Part shown: positions 27,074-40,980 of the stretch, piece by piece
How positions within the stretch are numbered: position 1 is the stretch's first letter
Layout of the letters: the number at the start of each line of letters is the position of its first letter
Position numbers and translations under genes: made by a program
Assembly: GCF_000247815.1 (NCBI RefSeq)
Contig: NC_021686.1
Span: 5,991,537-6,055,536, forward strand
DNA length: 64,000 bases
Direction: 5' to 3'
Source: Ficedula albicollis
Lineage: Eukaryota; Chordata; Aves; Passeriformes; Muscicapidae
Notes under the pieces: generated by a model
Told to the model about the DNA's origin: nothing
The model's database searches: none
Seen by the model: only the letters and a program-made list of their open reading frames with translations

Positions 27074-27516
27074 CTCTGCTCAGCCCTGTGAGGCACATCT
27101 GGACTGCTGGGCCCAGCTGTGGCTCCTGCATACAAGGGAGACCCAAGTGAGCCCAGCTAAGGGACACCGAGGCAGAGGAGGGAGTCAGCATTGCTCGTGT
27201 GAGGAAAGTCTGAGAGCTGGGATCTCAGCCTGGGAGAGAAGGGCTCATGAGTGTCTCATTAATGTGTGTAACAGCTGATGGCAGAGTGCAGGGACGACTG
27301 AACCTGGCCCTGCTTGGTGGTGTCCAGTGAGAGGACAAGAAGAAATGGGCACAAACTGAAACACAGATGGTTCTGGTCAAACACAAGAAAAATAACTTTT
27401 CACTCTGAACTTGCTGCCCAGGGACACTGTGGAATTTCCATCCTTGGAGATACTTAACACCTGACTGGACCTTGCCCTGAGTAGCCTCAAGGTTTTTCGT
27501 CATCCTGTGATCTCAT
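27074..27516 (+). mobile_element. CR1 LINE, 5'-truncated (~440 bp)
   Basis: Plus-oriented CR1 3' portion. Landmarks from left to right are 'ctggactgctgggcccagct', 'tgaggaaagtctgagagctg', 'tcagcctgggagagaa', 'ccagtgagaggacaagaaga', 'gggcacaaactgaaacacag', 'cttgctgcccagggacactg', 'ggagatacttaacacctgac', and the terminal 'tcctgtgatctcatgg', a decayed form of the CR1 8-bp terminal repeat. Identity is lower before 27199. No functional reading frame remains. Confidence 0.92.
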
Positions 27517-28948
27517 GGTTCCAGCAAGCAGCTCTGAAGATGCCATGAAAGGCAGAAAGGAAGGAGAGGAGCAAAAGGAGCATTGGGCAAAGAAAACTGA
27601 GTATGTAAGAGTCCATTTCTTCCTTCACACTGCTGTAAAACAGGGTGACCCCAGTGAGCTCAGGGCAGCTGTGCTGCTGCAGCAAGCAGAGCAGATGCAA
27701 GCTCTGAAAGATTAAGCAGCTCCCACAGCAGCACTTTAATATCCCTATGACTGTTCTGCAATTTCTGCTTGTTTCAGGCACCCCAAACCCCACATTTCCT
27801 TAGATTCTGTGTCCCTAGACATGCCTGGAGAGGCGGTGGAGTCACCTGAACAGAGAACACAGTGATCCAAGGCGTGGGCACCCTCCTGCCTACTGCATGA
27901 GTAGTTCAGCTCTGACAGGCTGCATTAAGTACTGAGTGCAGAGGCACCCAAGGAGGTTACTGTCTCATCCAGCCAATTATGCTTGTCTTTTTCCACCTCT
28001 CAGTTTTTCATTTCTTTTTGCCCAAAATTTTGCTTAAAGAAGCGCTCTGTGTCCCACTTGGAAGCACACCCTGGTAGTCCAACAAGGGACATTGCTGCTG
28101 CTTGGGCTTTGACCAAGCAGCTGTTTCAGAGAGGGGAGGGGATTCTGACAGCTTGGGATCAGGACAGGCTCTGCTCCTCAGGTGTCAGAGGTGCACTGAC
28201 AGTGGCAGGACAGCACAGGCTGCCACAGGGCAGGTAAGAAGTCACTGTTCACAGCTTGAGCCTGATGTAGAGGAAACATGAACGACACAACTGCCAGACA
28301 CAGGCAGCAGTGGGGCTGCTCTGGCAGCTGTAGGAGGGAAGAGACCCCAGACATTTCCATGAAGTGGTTTTTCTACTCTGGCTACTTCTGCCTTCCAAAC
28401 CTTAACAGACAGGGAAGCAGCAGGGGAAGGGCAAACTTCCATTCTCAGTGGAACTGACTGATTCACTGGGCTCAGCACACGCATCTGGGTAAAAATAAAG
28501 ATGGTGTGGCAGGACTGGCAGGGTGTGTGTACCCCCCATCTGGCAGGGGGCTGTTCCCTGTTCAGGTCTAGCCAAACTAGAGGGAAACAGGAGCTGCATG
28601 CACCTGGTTAACCTGGGACTGGCTGCTCATGGCACTGTGAGAGCATCTCCAAACCAGCCAGGAAGTCCTCAGTGAAACGTGTGTAGAGACAACAAACAAA
28701 GCTATGGTTCCCTGTAGTGAGCTCAGACCATCCTCCCACTCCCTTTCCCCTCAGCCTCAATAAAGATATGTCAGATTTACAGGATCATCTCTCCTGCCTC
28801 TGCGTCAGTGAAACTGTACTAGATTTTGCAAGTGAATCTCCCAGATAAGAAATGCAAATCAATTTGTCTCTTTTTCCTTTATTGTGCCAGTACCAAAAAT
28901 ATGTTCCCTGGGATTAAGCAGAGGATTGTCAGGCTGCACGAAGGCTGC

Positions 28949-28975
28949 GGGGGAGGAGGGAGGGGGCAGAAAGGG
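28949..28975 (+). other. Canonical G-quadruplex motif
   Basis: Four G runs (GGGGG, GGG, GGGGG, GGG) are separated by loops of 4, 1 and 6 bases, satisfying the usual G3+N1-7 rule. The purine-rich context continues to about 29000. Short loops favour a stable structure on the plus strand. Confidence 0.8.
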
Positions 28976-29356
28976 TGAAGTGAGGGGTAAAGAGAGAGAA
29001 ATCTGTAAACCCAAAGCAATTTGTGGGAATGAACTGTGCTTCATTTCTTCACAAAATCTTGGAACAGAGATGAAGAGGCAATGACTAGATGAGCACTGAC
29101 AGCAGCATAAAGTAGCAGGCACCACCTGAAAAACCCAGGTGGCATTGGCAATGCTCTTAGTTTATTTTCCAATAGCAAAATCTCCTCTTTTTGATACATT
29201 ACTGTTCTTTGATGTTTGAAAAGAATTTTCACTCTAGCAGTCACCAAGGAAATCTTCCACGAAAAAAAAAAGAGAACAGGATCCCAAGGAGAAACAGAGC
29301 AAGGAGACTCACATATACTTCCAGATTTTTTTTTTCTAAATATGTATGCTAAAAGC

Positions 29357-29379
29357 AAAACCAAACCCAAACCCAAACC
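29357..29379. repeat. Short (AAACCC)n tract
   Basis: About 3.5 copies of a 6-bp AAACCC unit. It resembles a telomere-like hexamer only loosely (vertebrate telomere is AACCCT) and is too short to be an interstitial telomere. Confidence 0.8.
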
Positions 29380-31225
29380 ACTTATCTCCTCTGAAACAGT
29401 TCCTGCTTCCTGCCCATTTCCAGCAGGAAACCTTCATCTCACTGAAGGGTTTTAGTAGTTCCAGACACCTCAAAACTCAAATGTGATGAACCAACCCACA
29501 GTACTGCTTTGCCTCTTGTGCAATCTGGCATGGTCAAAGAAATGACATCACCTGACACAAACTAAAATTCAGCTAAACAGGTCAGAGTGATGCTTCAGTT
29601 GAACTGCAAAAGGCATCTGTGCTCTCCTTCTCACCAGCCCTTTCTTCTGGGACAAACCAGAACCCACTGGGATCCTAAAACCCTTATTTATCCATCAGTA
29701 ACTCACTGCTATTGCACTGTGACATCAAGCAGTAACAGTCCAGGGGGTTATTTCATTACAACCACATAAAAGTACATAACAAGAGAAACAATAGAGCTGG
29801 AATCCAATAACAAAACAATATTGGAATAGTTTTGATCATCATGAAAATTAGTAAGCAAAGATTTTGTCTGAGAAGAGGCTGGTAGAAGAGAAGGAAAGCA
29901 GTGGAGTAGTTTCCAGTTTTCAGTGTAGAACATTCCCACACAGACCTTATCTTTTCCCTTTTTTACTCTGTGAAAATCCTGAAACTTCTCCCTCTTTTGA
30001 AAACCTGTGCCCTGAGGACACGACAGAAACTCCCAGTAAATGTGAAGCATGCACAAGCAGCTTAGAAATTATTGTTAGAAAAATGCAGGTATAAAACAGT
30101 TTTTAGCATCCTTTGCCACTTTCAGCAAAAGGAAATCCATGGAGTTCTCACTGACATCAGCCTGCATGGTAAGGATCTGGAATGGTGATTTTTATCCACT
30201 CATGAAACTAGATTTACATCTACAATCACAACAGAATTTTGTCATACTAAAGACCTTAATTTGTCTCCCCATCCTTCTGAAATATCTGCCTTAGTGAACA
30301 GTTCAGACTCCTGGGTTAGCTTGACTGCCTTACTTCGCATTTCTGACTGGTTTCACTGGTTTCCCATCATATCTATATGCTTGGGTAGGGGGAAGAAAAA
30401 AGGAAAACAAAGTACCAGAACCGCTTAGGTCAGTATTAGCTCCCAGCTGTCTTGATGGTGTAATCCAGAACTCTGAGGTTATGACAAGGTATCCACACCC
30501 TCCAGAGACACAGCTGCAGTGAGAGGGGGTTTTCCTCCATGCCATGCTGTAACTTTGGTGAAAACAAACACCAGGACAACAGGAAACTCTTCTTTTGCTT
30601 TCCCAGCACTGTGTACTGGTGTCTGGGTTTGGCAGGTGATGGGCACAGCCTGGGTGCTGGCTGGGCAGGGTGAAGAGAGCAGAGATAACATAGTGATGTG
30701 CCTGAAGCACCCTCAGCATTAACTATGACCTGCCCCTGCAGTTAGTGGCAAACTCATTATGTGACTCCTCCAGCCCAGCTAAAGAGCAGCTGCTGATTTG
30801 CATGCAGCACCACTCAGGCCATGATTACTGCTGACATGACATGAGATGTATAAAGGGCTCCTTCAGAAGGGATTGTGTAAGCTGAATAAAGGCAGTTAGC
30901 TTTTACCCTAAAGAAAATGCTATGCATCAAGTCTATTAGATTTGCATTGGACAAGAATTACTCCAAATAATGGATGAATCTTTAATGCTGCTACTGAAAA
31001 AAAAAATAAAATTCTACCAAACAGGAAGGTAAGGCCAAGTGAGAGGGTAATGGAGATTTATTTTTATTAATAAGGATTCAGAGGGCAAATCAAAGGTTTT
31101 ACTAAAATGCTATTTATTAAAATGAGTTTCCACTTGAATGGTTCATTCCAGCATTGCAAGGTGCCTGCTAAGCCAGCCCAGCCTGAGAAAGAGGTGCTTC
31201 TAAGCTCCTAACTGGTCCAGGCTGT

Positions 31226-31226
<1 letters not shown>

Positions 31227-31258
<32 letters not shown>
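31227..31258. repeat. A32 homopolymer
   Basis: Thirty-two consecutive A follow 'caggctgtc'. The sequence upstream is not a recognised retroposon or gene 3' end, there is no AATAAA just before it, and no flanking target-site duplication was found, so it is annotated as a homopolymer rather than a retroposed tail. Confidence 0.95.
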
Positions 31259-31261
<3 letters not shown>

Positions 31262-32273
31262 TTGCACTTAATCTAACATGTTTTGAAATAAAAGAGGACA
31301 ATCCTGAGCCCAATGGAGGAGATAGCTAACCTGTTAACCATTTTGGGTCAGGATTTTTGTCTCTTTTAAACATTCTGTAAGAAAATAATCCTGTTGGATG
31401 GAAGCAGCAAGGATGAGCAGGGCTCACTCTATAGTGCAACATGCACTGGAGACAGCCCAAGCTCTAAGCAAGGAAAAAGTGAAGAAAGATATCAAAGGCT
31501 GTCTCTTAAGCAGTCAAATAAATAATTCAGATTTAGGGCTAATTTGGCAACATCTCTAGACTATAAAAACCCATATGGCAGCTTTGAATTTGGAAGGGTT
31601 CTTGATACAGTTTATAGGCAAGAGACACATATAGAAATCTTCATGACCTTTTGAATGGGCAACTTAACTACTAAGAAAAGCAAAATTCTCAGTGTTATAT
31701 TACAGGCTACTGTGCTCTTCGCTGAGATTTTGTTCTGCAGGGACCTGAGATAAAAGAATGTGTACCCCAAAAGGGTGGACAGGGATGTTTGTACTGGCTG
31801 AGGTTTTATTTTCTCTTATATAAAAGAGGTGAGATTGTAGGTGAAGGAATAGGAGTGAAGCCACTGCAGTCAATTCACTTCTGGCAAAATCCAGGTAGGA
31901 CACACAGAGCAGACATGCTGTTCAGAAGTGGCTGAAAAAAACCTTCTACAAAAGAGACAACTTGAAAATATTAGTCTGATTTCTGACTGCTTGCTTTCCT
32001 GTAGTGTCCACTCAGAAGCCCCTGAGAATATGGACATTCGGGTTGGAATAGAGCAAGGATAGAGTCAATATTGTAACATGATGTTTTAATCTGAAGCCAA
32101 TGCTCTGCACAGACACAAATTTCAACCAACTCTAAATGCTTAAACATCAGCATAAAATTTTGCATTTAACCTAAACAAATGAGAAAAATGAGTCACTATC
32201 AGAGATTAATTGGGATGAACTGCCTTCAGAAAATGCTTGTCTGACTGCACTGACACACTATACTACTATAGCC
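31259..32273. other. Unique noncoding DNA
   Basis: No gene or repeat family is recognised. All open frames are under 70 codons. Confidence 0.6.
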
Positions 32274-32354
32274 TATAATAATATGGATATACTCTATAAT
32301 AATATAAATAATGCAAATAATAACAACAATGATAATAATATTAATAATAACAAT
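32274..32354. repeat. Imperfect AT-rich trinucleotide microsatellite
   Basis: Decayed ATA/AAT and AAC triplets, with TATAATAATAT appearing twice. Many interruptions suggest an old array compared with the pure (AAT)24 tract at 42.9 kb. Confidence 0.85.
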
Positions 32355-35300
32355 ATCCTCTAAAGTAATAAAATAAACAAATTGCCCTCCAAATCACACT
32401 AGCACAACTGGTTGGGAAAGGGAACCAGCAGCCTCCATCAGCACTGCCACCAGGAAAAGCATCAGCAGATCTGTGGCCTCAGATCAGCCAGTATCAAAAG
32501 CACCAGGAGGAAACAGTTTGTGATAGTATAGCTCCCCAAGGCCTTTGCTGGCAAGACTTGGTACAGAACTATCAGCCAGTTTTATCAACAGGGGAAATGA
32601 AGTGTTGACTGTGGGAGGGCTGATATGGTGCTGGTAGAGAAATGAGCCTCCTGACCACCAGTGCACTGTCCTAGTTGTCCTTTTTAACAAAAAAATAAAC
32701 CAAACCAAATCCAGAGATATGCAAATCTTTAAAATATCATCAATGCAGCAGTGGCATTTAAAATAAAAACCAGAGAATTTCCTGTGTTCTTTTCTCCCCA
32801 GACTTTTAATTATTCATCCCCAACATCAGAGAATAGGGGAGAGCTAAAGATTCAGAAGCTGAAAAGGTCAACAGAGACAGTAGCCTGCAGGAAAATAAAA
32901 GGTATTTCTTGCTCTCCTTCAGCTGGAAATACAGACACTGGGACCCTATCCAACAGGAAGGGCATGTGGGCTCAAGAGAATAGGCACATGGATTGATCTG
33001 GGCCACAGTGGCACTGCCAGCAATGGAGAACAGCTAAAGGGGAGGCAGGAGAGCATCAGTGGGTTTGTCACAGCCCACTGAGATCCACACCAGGAAACTC
33101 CTGGGCTTCAGCAATCTTCTCTCCCAACACAGAAATATGGAAACACAGGTACTTCTTTGCACACATGAGAGTTTTATGGTTCAGGGGGTCTTGATACCTT
33201 CAGAGCAGTGAGCTCAGCCTGAGGAAAGCAAGCTGGGGACAGCCAGCACAGAGGCCTGGGGCTTGGCTGCCCTGTCAGAACTCACCCAAATTAAATAGAA
33301 GTAGAATTAAGATGGCATTCCTAGCATTTCAATCTTTTCAACTCTTCCCCTTCTGCCTATTTTTCCTATTCTAAAAGGAAAAATTTGTAACTTAAGTAAA
33401 AAGAAGGCCTTGTTGAATGCTGCTTCCCACTCTGCTAATGCATTCCACCTCCTGCACCCTCCAGAGAGTCTGTTCCACAACTCAGACAAGTGTCTGCTGG
33501 CAATCCCAGCACTTACAAAAATCATGAGTCAGGCATTAAAATCTATCAGAGTTTTAATACCCTATATTAATAGATTTCTATTTGCCCTTGAGATATGAAT
33601 TAGTTTTTATTTCAGCTGTTAAACTGCTTAAAAAGCTTACCTTCAATTCCTTGCTTTAAATGGGAGATGAAAAACTGACCCACCATTTGATCAAGGTTGA
33701 TCAGACCAGGAAAAGACCGATAAGGCTCAAGGGAAGTGCTGGGACTTGCTCTGGGTAAGGGGTGCTCAGTCACTCCCAGCAGCTGGGCAACTCCAGGCCT
33801 AACCTACAGCAGCTTTTTGGTTGTAATGTGCCTGTGCCTTTTGTCAAACTACTTTCCTGCCTATCTCAGCATAAAGATAATGAAAGATGATATGTAACCC
33901 ATCAATTACTTATGCATTCTCCATTAATATTTCAAGGTTTGTGTGCATAAATAAAATTCATTAGAAATTTGCAATCTTTTCCTTCCCCTCAATATTTTCC
34001 TTAGACACCAGTCCTACTTAGAGAGTCTCACATATGCATCTTTACTTGTCTGCCATAAATCATTCAATGTGATGTTTCAGCAAATAGGAGAGTTTTCTCC
34101 TTGCATCCAGTGGTATCAGACACACACTCTGGGAATCCGCCACAGACTGATTTGCCTTGGCAGAGCTGCCAGTGCAGTACTGAGCTTTGGCAGGGAAAAT
34201 TCAACACTTGGTCACCAACACCCAAAACTAAGCCCAGTGGTGTTTCAAGTTATACTAAATACCACAGTGGGGAGCAGATGCAAAGGACACTGGAACCTCT
34301 TCAGTAATTACCTACATCTATGTATTTCAAATATACACAGTTCACCACTGTTTGATTCACAGAGACATAATTAAAGCACAATCTGCCAGCAAAGAAAGAG
34401 CAAATGAGTCACACAAGTGAAGGTATTTATGTTGCTACCTTCTCTCTGCACTAACTATATGTCTGCTTGTTTCTTTTTTTATTCTCAAAATTTGTTTTAT
34501 TCTCTTCCTGCATTCCTCTGCTCCCCCATGCTCAGTTTTTCTTCTCATCTTCTTTTTCTCTTTTTACATCCTGGAGCAGGCAGTGGGGGACCCAGGGATC
34601 AAGGCAAAGAAAGCACATTAGTGCCCTCAGGGCCCTGACAGTCCCCTCCCCATTGACAAAGCAATTAAAGTTTATATGAAATGTTTTTTGACAACATTAT
34701 ACCCAAGTACCACATCTACTGCAGTGCCAGCATGGATGGCAGGGACACCTCTGAGCTATGCAGCCTGGGAAGAATTCATTTCTAAATTACAACCGTTGAT
34801 CACCAGCTGTAATGTTTTCTATTGAAAATTTAATCGATAAAAGGGGGAAGTACAAAGTTTGATTAAATTGGGTCAATAAAGACTCTCATTAAACTCTCCA
34901 TATGGAGTGAAATTTTGGGAGTATTATTTTTTCAGAGGCTTTGCCAAACAATTATTCTTTCTGACAACACATTTCAAAAGGTACATTACAAAAATGTACA
35001 GAAAGTCCTTTATCATAGCACTCTTTGAGGAGAATATTAGCCCCCTCTGGTGAGCCCTGTGACTGAGAGTATGGAAATTTTAGTGTATAGACCATCTTCA
35101 TGAGCATTCATCCTACACAAATGCCTGTCCATGCTTTTTCCTTTTCTTGCATGGACTTTTTTTGGGGCAACTAGTTGAGGAGAGTCAGAGATGCCAGTCT
35201 CTCTTTCTAAACTGCTGAGTAGAGAATTTCTTACCCTGTTGATGTCAGTGTGTTATTCTCTATAGCTCTGGACAATAGCTACTAAATTAGATCAACTCTC

Positions 35301-37440
35301 CAGTCTAACATCCTTTCTGGAAATTTAGTAAATAATAGCTAATTTTTTACAACAATCCTTACAATTAACTATTTATAATAAACCCCCCATCCTGTGAATC
35401 CACTACAAGGGGAAAAAATGCCTAAGTTTCTCAAGCCTTACTTCTTGCTATCCATTTTTTCTGCTTGCAGGCTTATCCACCGATACCTGGAGAATAATTT
35501 TTCCTGGTTTTCCTATTTGACCACTTGAAATACTACCAACTTTTCCTTCTTTGTAGACTAACTCAGCCCAGTCCTGCTCATGAACTCCATGCTCCTCATC
35601 TCTTAGCCTGTTCCTGCCAGCTGCAAACTTCTTTTTAACAATTTTGCCTCTCCCTATGCCCTCTTTCCCAATCACAGACCTCCCTTCCCTGCCCCTCATA
35701 TTCCCTGCATTCCCTCTCTGTTCCCTCTCTCTCACCCTTGCACCCCTGGAGAGGCATCAGCTCCCATGACATATTTCCCAGGGGGTTAAATAAGTCAGGA
35801 CACAAGTAGAATGGTGGTTAACAGTACTTTTCACCATTAGAAACACTAAAAATAAAACCTAAAATCTTGGGAAGATGGTGCATGCAGCTTTGTTCATCAG
35901 TAGCAAATATTTTTACCCCAAGAGGTTTGGTCATTCTCTGCAGAAAAATGTTCTGCAGTCTCACGTTCAGAATATGTCAGTGTTTAATAACACTGCACAG
36001 GGATAAATCTGAAATAAAATTTTATGGGTTCTCTGCAGATTTTAGCAGTTTCAAGCTAGAATAACTGGATAAATGGAGTTATGAAAGTGAACTAGAGAGT
36101 TCATGACTTTGCAGGAGAAAGACATTTTTAAACTTTTAAATATTCGTCCAAAGGCCCCCCACTTTGCTTAGTTTTCTTTTTAATTAATTTACATCTACGA
36201 GTTTTATATTCTGCCTCCAAAGTATTTCACTGGCATTATGTTGCTTTTGTCTGAGCAGGAACAAAGTGTGTGTAATGCACAATAATAACTCTACCCTTTG
36301 CCTGACCCAGGAGACTGAAATGTAAGGATAAAAAATTAGTGTGGAAAGATATTGGATATAACTACAACTACAACTACAACTACAGGTAGTTCTTTTAAAT
36401 TATTATTCCCTTTTTCAGGCACATCATGGGCAAATTTGTAAGGAAAATAGGGTGTGAGTAGGATGGTTCTCTTATGGTGCTGTGCACAGGCATCCTCATG
36501 ATTGATGATCAGTTGAATCTTTGAATTCCTTCTTTTCCTCTCGCAATCACAGCTGCATCCCAGTGGAGACTACAGCATCTCCAAGACAGCACATTTAGCA
36601 AGAAGTTATAAACAGAGCTCAGCAAAAAAGTTTCTTCTAACTTGTGTTTCTGCAAAATTCCTGATTTGTTAAATCAAAAGGAAAAAGCAGAGGCACAACA
36701 TCAAAATATTATTTAAAGCACATGCCTCTCAAGATTTAGATTATTTGGCCATGAACACCAGTCTCAAGTGAGAAAGCAGATATTTTAAAAACAGAATTGG
36801 TGAGAATCCACCTAAGGAAAAGAGGTCTGTCAGTTAGGAAATGGTTGACTAAGTATCATTAATTTCTTTGCAATCTTCTGTTGAAATATCAATAGTTGCT
36901 TTTGCTCACAAGTAAAAAACCAAGAAATTTACATAGATGTAAATTTCCTCATGCAGACTTTCAGAGCTTATGAAATATGAATGAGAAAGAGAATGTCTAA
37001 AAAAATTCTCAAGCATTATAGAAATTAATTTACCAGGATTTACACTGCTATAGCAGTAAAACATCGAAATTAACTGCTGCATGGATTATCCCAGTGTAAG
37101 TTCTGAAATGCTAATTCAGCTGGGGCAACCTCAGCCATCAGAAAATTAAAATTCTTGAAAATTTGGTCCAATTTTTTTCACTATTTTCTCCAACTACTGG
37201 TAGACCTGCTATGCATGCTAAAAACACTCAGTCCCGTGTAGGGACCCAGGTGCTTGTATGCAGTGTGCAGGATTTTGCAATATAATTCAAATGAAGAATC
37301 ACAAAGTTGCTGAAGTTCCCAAGTCTTTCACCCTTCAGTTTTTGAGGTGGTTCGAGTCTAAATGTCTGCAGTCCTTGGGAAGGAAAAAATTGCAGATTTG
37401 AAGCAGCTGTGCCCAGGCTGGCAGGAGGCACATGGGGAAC
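32355..37440. other. Unique noncoding DNA, gene-free 5 kb
   Basis: No gene is recognised. 34896-34907 is the perfect 12-bp palindrome CTCCATATGGAG in AT-rich sequence. 35640-35740 is pyrimidine-rich, giving a charged 95-codon minus frame (35448-35735) that resembles no known protein. Confidence 0.5.
36361..36384. repeat. (ACTACA)4 hexamer repeat
   Basis: Four perfect copies of ACTACA, preceded by the related ATATA. Confidence 0.95.
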
Positions 37441-39324
<1,884 letters not shown>

Positions 39325-40929
39325 TGAGCTCCTGCTGCAGGTGCCACTGCCCCTGAGCAGGGGAAACAGAAATAATCAACAACAACCCTTAGCAGATTTA
39401 GAAGGAAAGCCTGTTGAGCACTCCACAAATAGCTGGTATTCTACACCTGTACACTCCTAGATCTCAGAATATATTTAAAACAGAAACTTTGAGCCTGTAG
39501 TTGTTTTCATGATGTCATTAATTAAACATGAATTAAGTGTCAATGCCTGCACACATTCAGTTGCAGTGTTCCACATTAAGTGGTATCTATTTACAGTTAC
39601 CAGCAAGCCAATGGTTTTTGGGATTTTTTGACTGGCTCAGCTAGATTTTATTTTTGTAACAAAATGCCAGCTCAAGCTGGAAATTTTACAAATAAAAACT
39701 AAAGGGCCTGGCTCACTACTGTACTATTTCCAAAATACAGCAAGATAACAGGACGAACTAGATCCCTGCCTTAGCTGCACCTTCATAACATGCATATTTA
39801 TTCTGGCACTTCTGCAAGGTAAAATGGCTCTTGGTGAGATTCAAAACAATTCTCTAGATGGAGGACTCCTACAGTGATGACTCCACGGCAAAGATCAAAC
39901 ATTTCAATAAAACAGTCCCACCTCATTCCCTCATGTCCTCACCTCTTCTGAGGTCCATCATGGAATGGGAGTGGAAGGCAGCTCTTGGGAAAAGCTGGTT
40001 TTGCCTCGTGTCCCACTGTGGGAGACTCCCAGGACAGAACCCATCCTCAGGTGCCCATGGCAGATGGATTTAAGGGATCATCCCCAGCTCCTGCACAGCC
40101 CAGCCAGAGCACGATGCAACTCAGCCCTTCCTGTGATTTTAGAGCAGGCAGGGAGTTCAGCAGATAACCCTCCCAAGGGGAAGGAGCAGAGGTGTCTGAT
40201 GAGCACAGGAGATTCACAGGCCTTGGAAAAGCTCAGGACAAAGAGCAATGGAACTGAAGCACCACACAGCACTTGCACCTCAGGAAACTGTTCCTAAGCC
40301 CACTTTAACAAGTGTTGCACAGACAAAGCCAGCATGCAGCTTGAGGACAATATTGTGAATATTCCTTCCACTGCTCTTCACAAGAACAGAAACAAGTATT
40401 GAAAATAAGAAAAATCACAAATGTTTTGATGACAAGACATCAGGGAGCGTATGACTATTCATTATTTAATAGTCTCTGTTTCTACATAAGTTTGGCCTGT
40501 TTACATTTTTCATCTCAATATTCAGGTATAAATCATCGTTGACAGCAGTTTTTCCAAAAAGGAAATGTAGCTGTTGTATCAGTGGAAAATTACATAGACT
40601 AAATTTCACATTTCCATATGTACTGTTTTCCCCTAAAAGTGCTGTTATACCCAATAAAGAAATGAAAACAGCTAGAAAATTTTTATACAGTAACAGCCAT
40701 TCAGTTTGAAACTGAATAACAGAATAAGTCTTTTTCCAGTCAAAAACTATTTTATAATCAGATAAGAGCTTGAATTTTTACTATTTCCACACAAAAAAAA
40801 TTATGCAGAAACAATATTACCTGGATAGATTTGATTTAAAAACCTAATTTTCTCAAAACTGTGACATGTTTATACCTATTCAGCCTGAAAAAATAAAGGA
40901 TCAAAATCACCAGACAAAAAATGTAACAC
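39325..40929. other. Unique noncoding DNA
   Basis: No gene is recognised. Frames around 39.86-40.30 kb (up to 110 codons) overlap in three plus phases and one minus phase, which fits composition rather than coding. Confidence 0.55.
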
Positions 40930-40980
40930 GTCATGGTTTAACCCCAACTGGCATCCAAGTACCACACCATCACTCACTCA
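40930..40980 (+). mobile_element. Possible avian retroviral LTR fragment
   Basis: The words 'gtcatggtttaacccc', 'actggcatccaagtaccaca' and 'cactcactca' closely follow the start of a common avian endogenous-retrovirus LTR that I recall as beginning TGTCATGGTTTAACCCC. Only about 50 bp is visible; the following sequence does not continue the match and no internal viral sequence is present. Family name and orientation are uncertain. Confidence 0.45.

Larger units (their letters stand above)
27519..31226. other. Unique noncoding DNA with a G4 motif and octamer/TATA cluster
   Basis: No gene is recognised over 3.7 kb. The longest frame is 129 codons (30330-30719, minus) and resembles no known family. 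It includes the quadruplex motif at 28949-28975, a short (AAACCC)n stretch at 29357-29379 and the octamer/TATA cluster near 30.8 kb described in findings. Confidence 0.5.

Noticed and set aside
28680..28820. LTR-like stretch with CAATAAAG
   Set aside because: No TG...CA ends, target duplication or family match could be established; a polyadenylation-like word alone is not enough.
30330..30719. 129-codon minus-strand open frame
   Set aside because: Cys/Ser/His-rich low-complexity translation without a known domain; length is near the chance range for the window.
31227..31258. Processed pseudogene tail (A32)
   Set aside because: No recognisable gene sequence or AATAAA precedes it, and no target-site duplication flanks it.
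37349..37359. tRNA B-box-like GGTTCGAGTCT
   Set aside because: No A box at the expected distance, no acceptor stem and no cloverleaf could be drawn.
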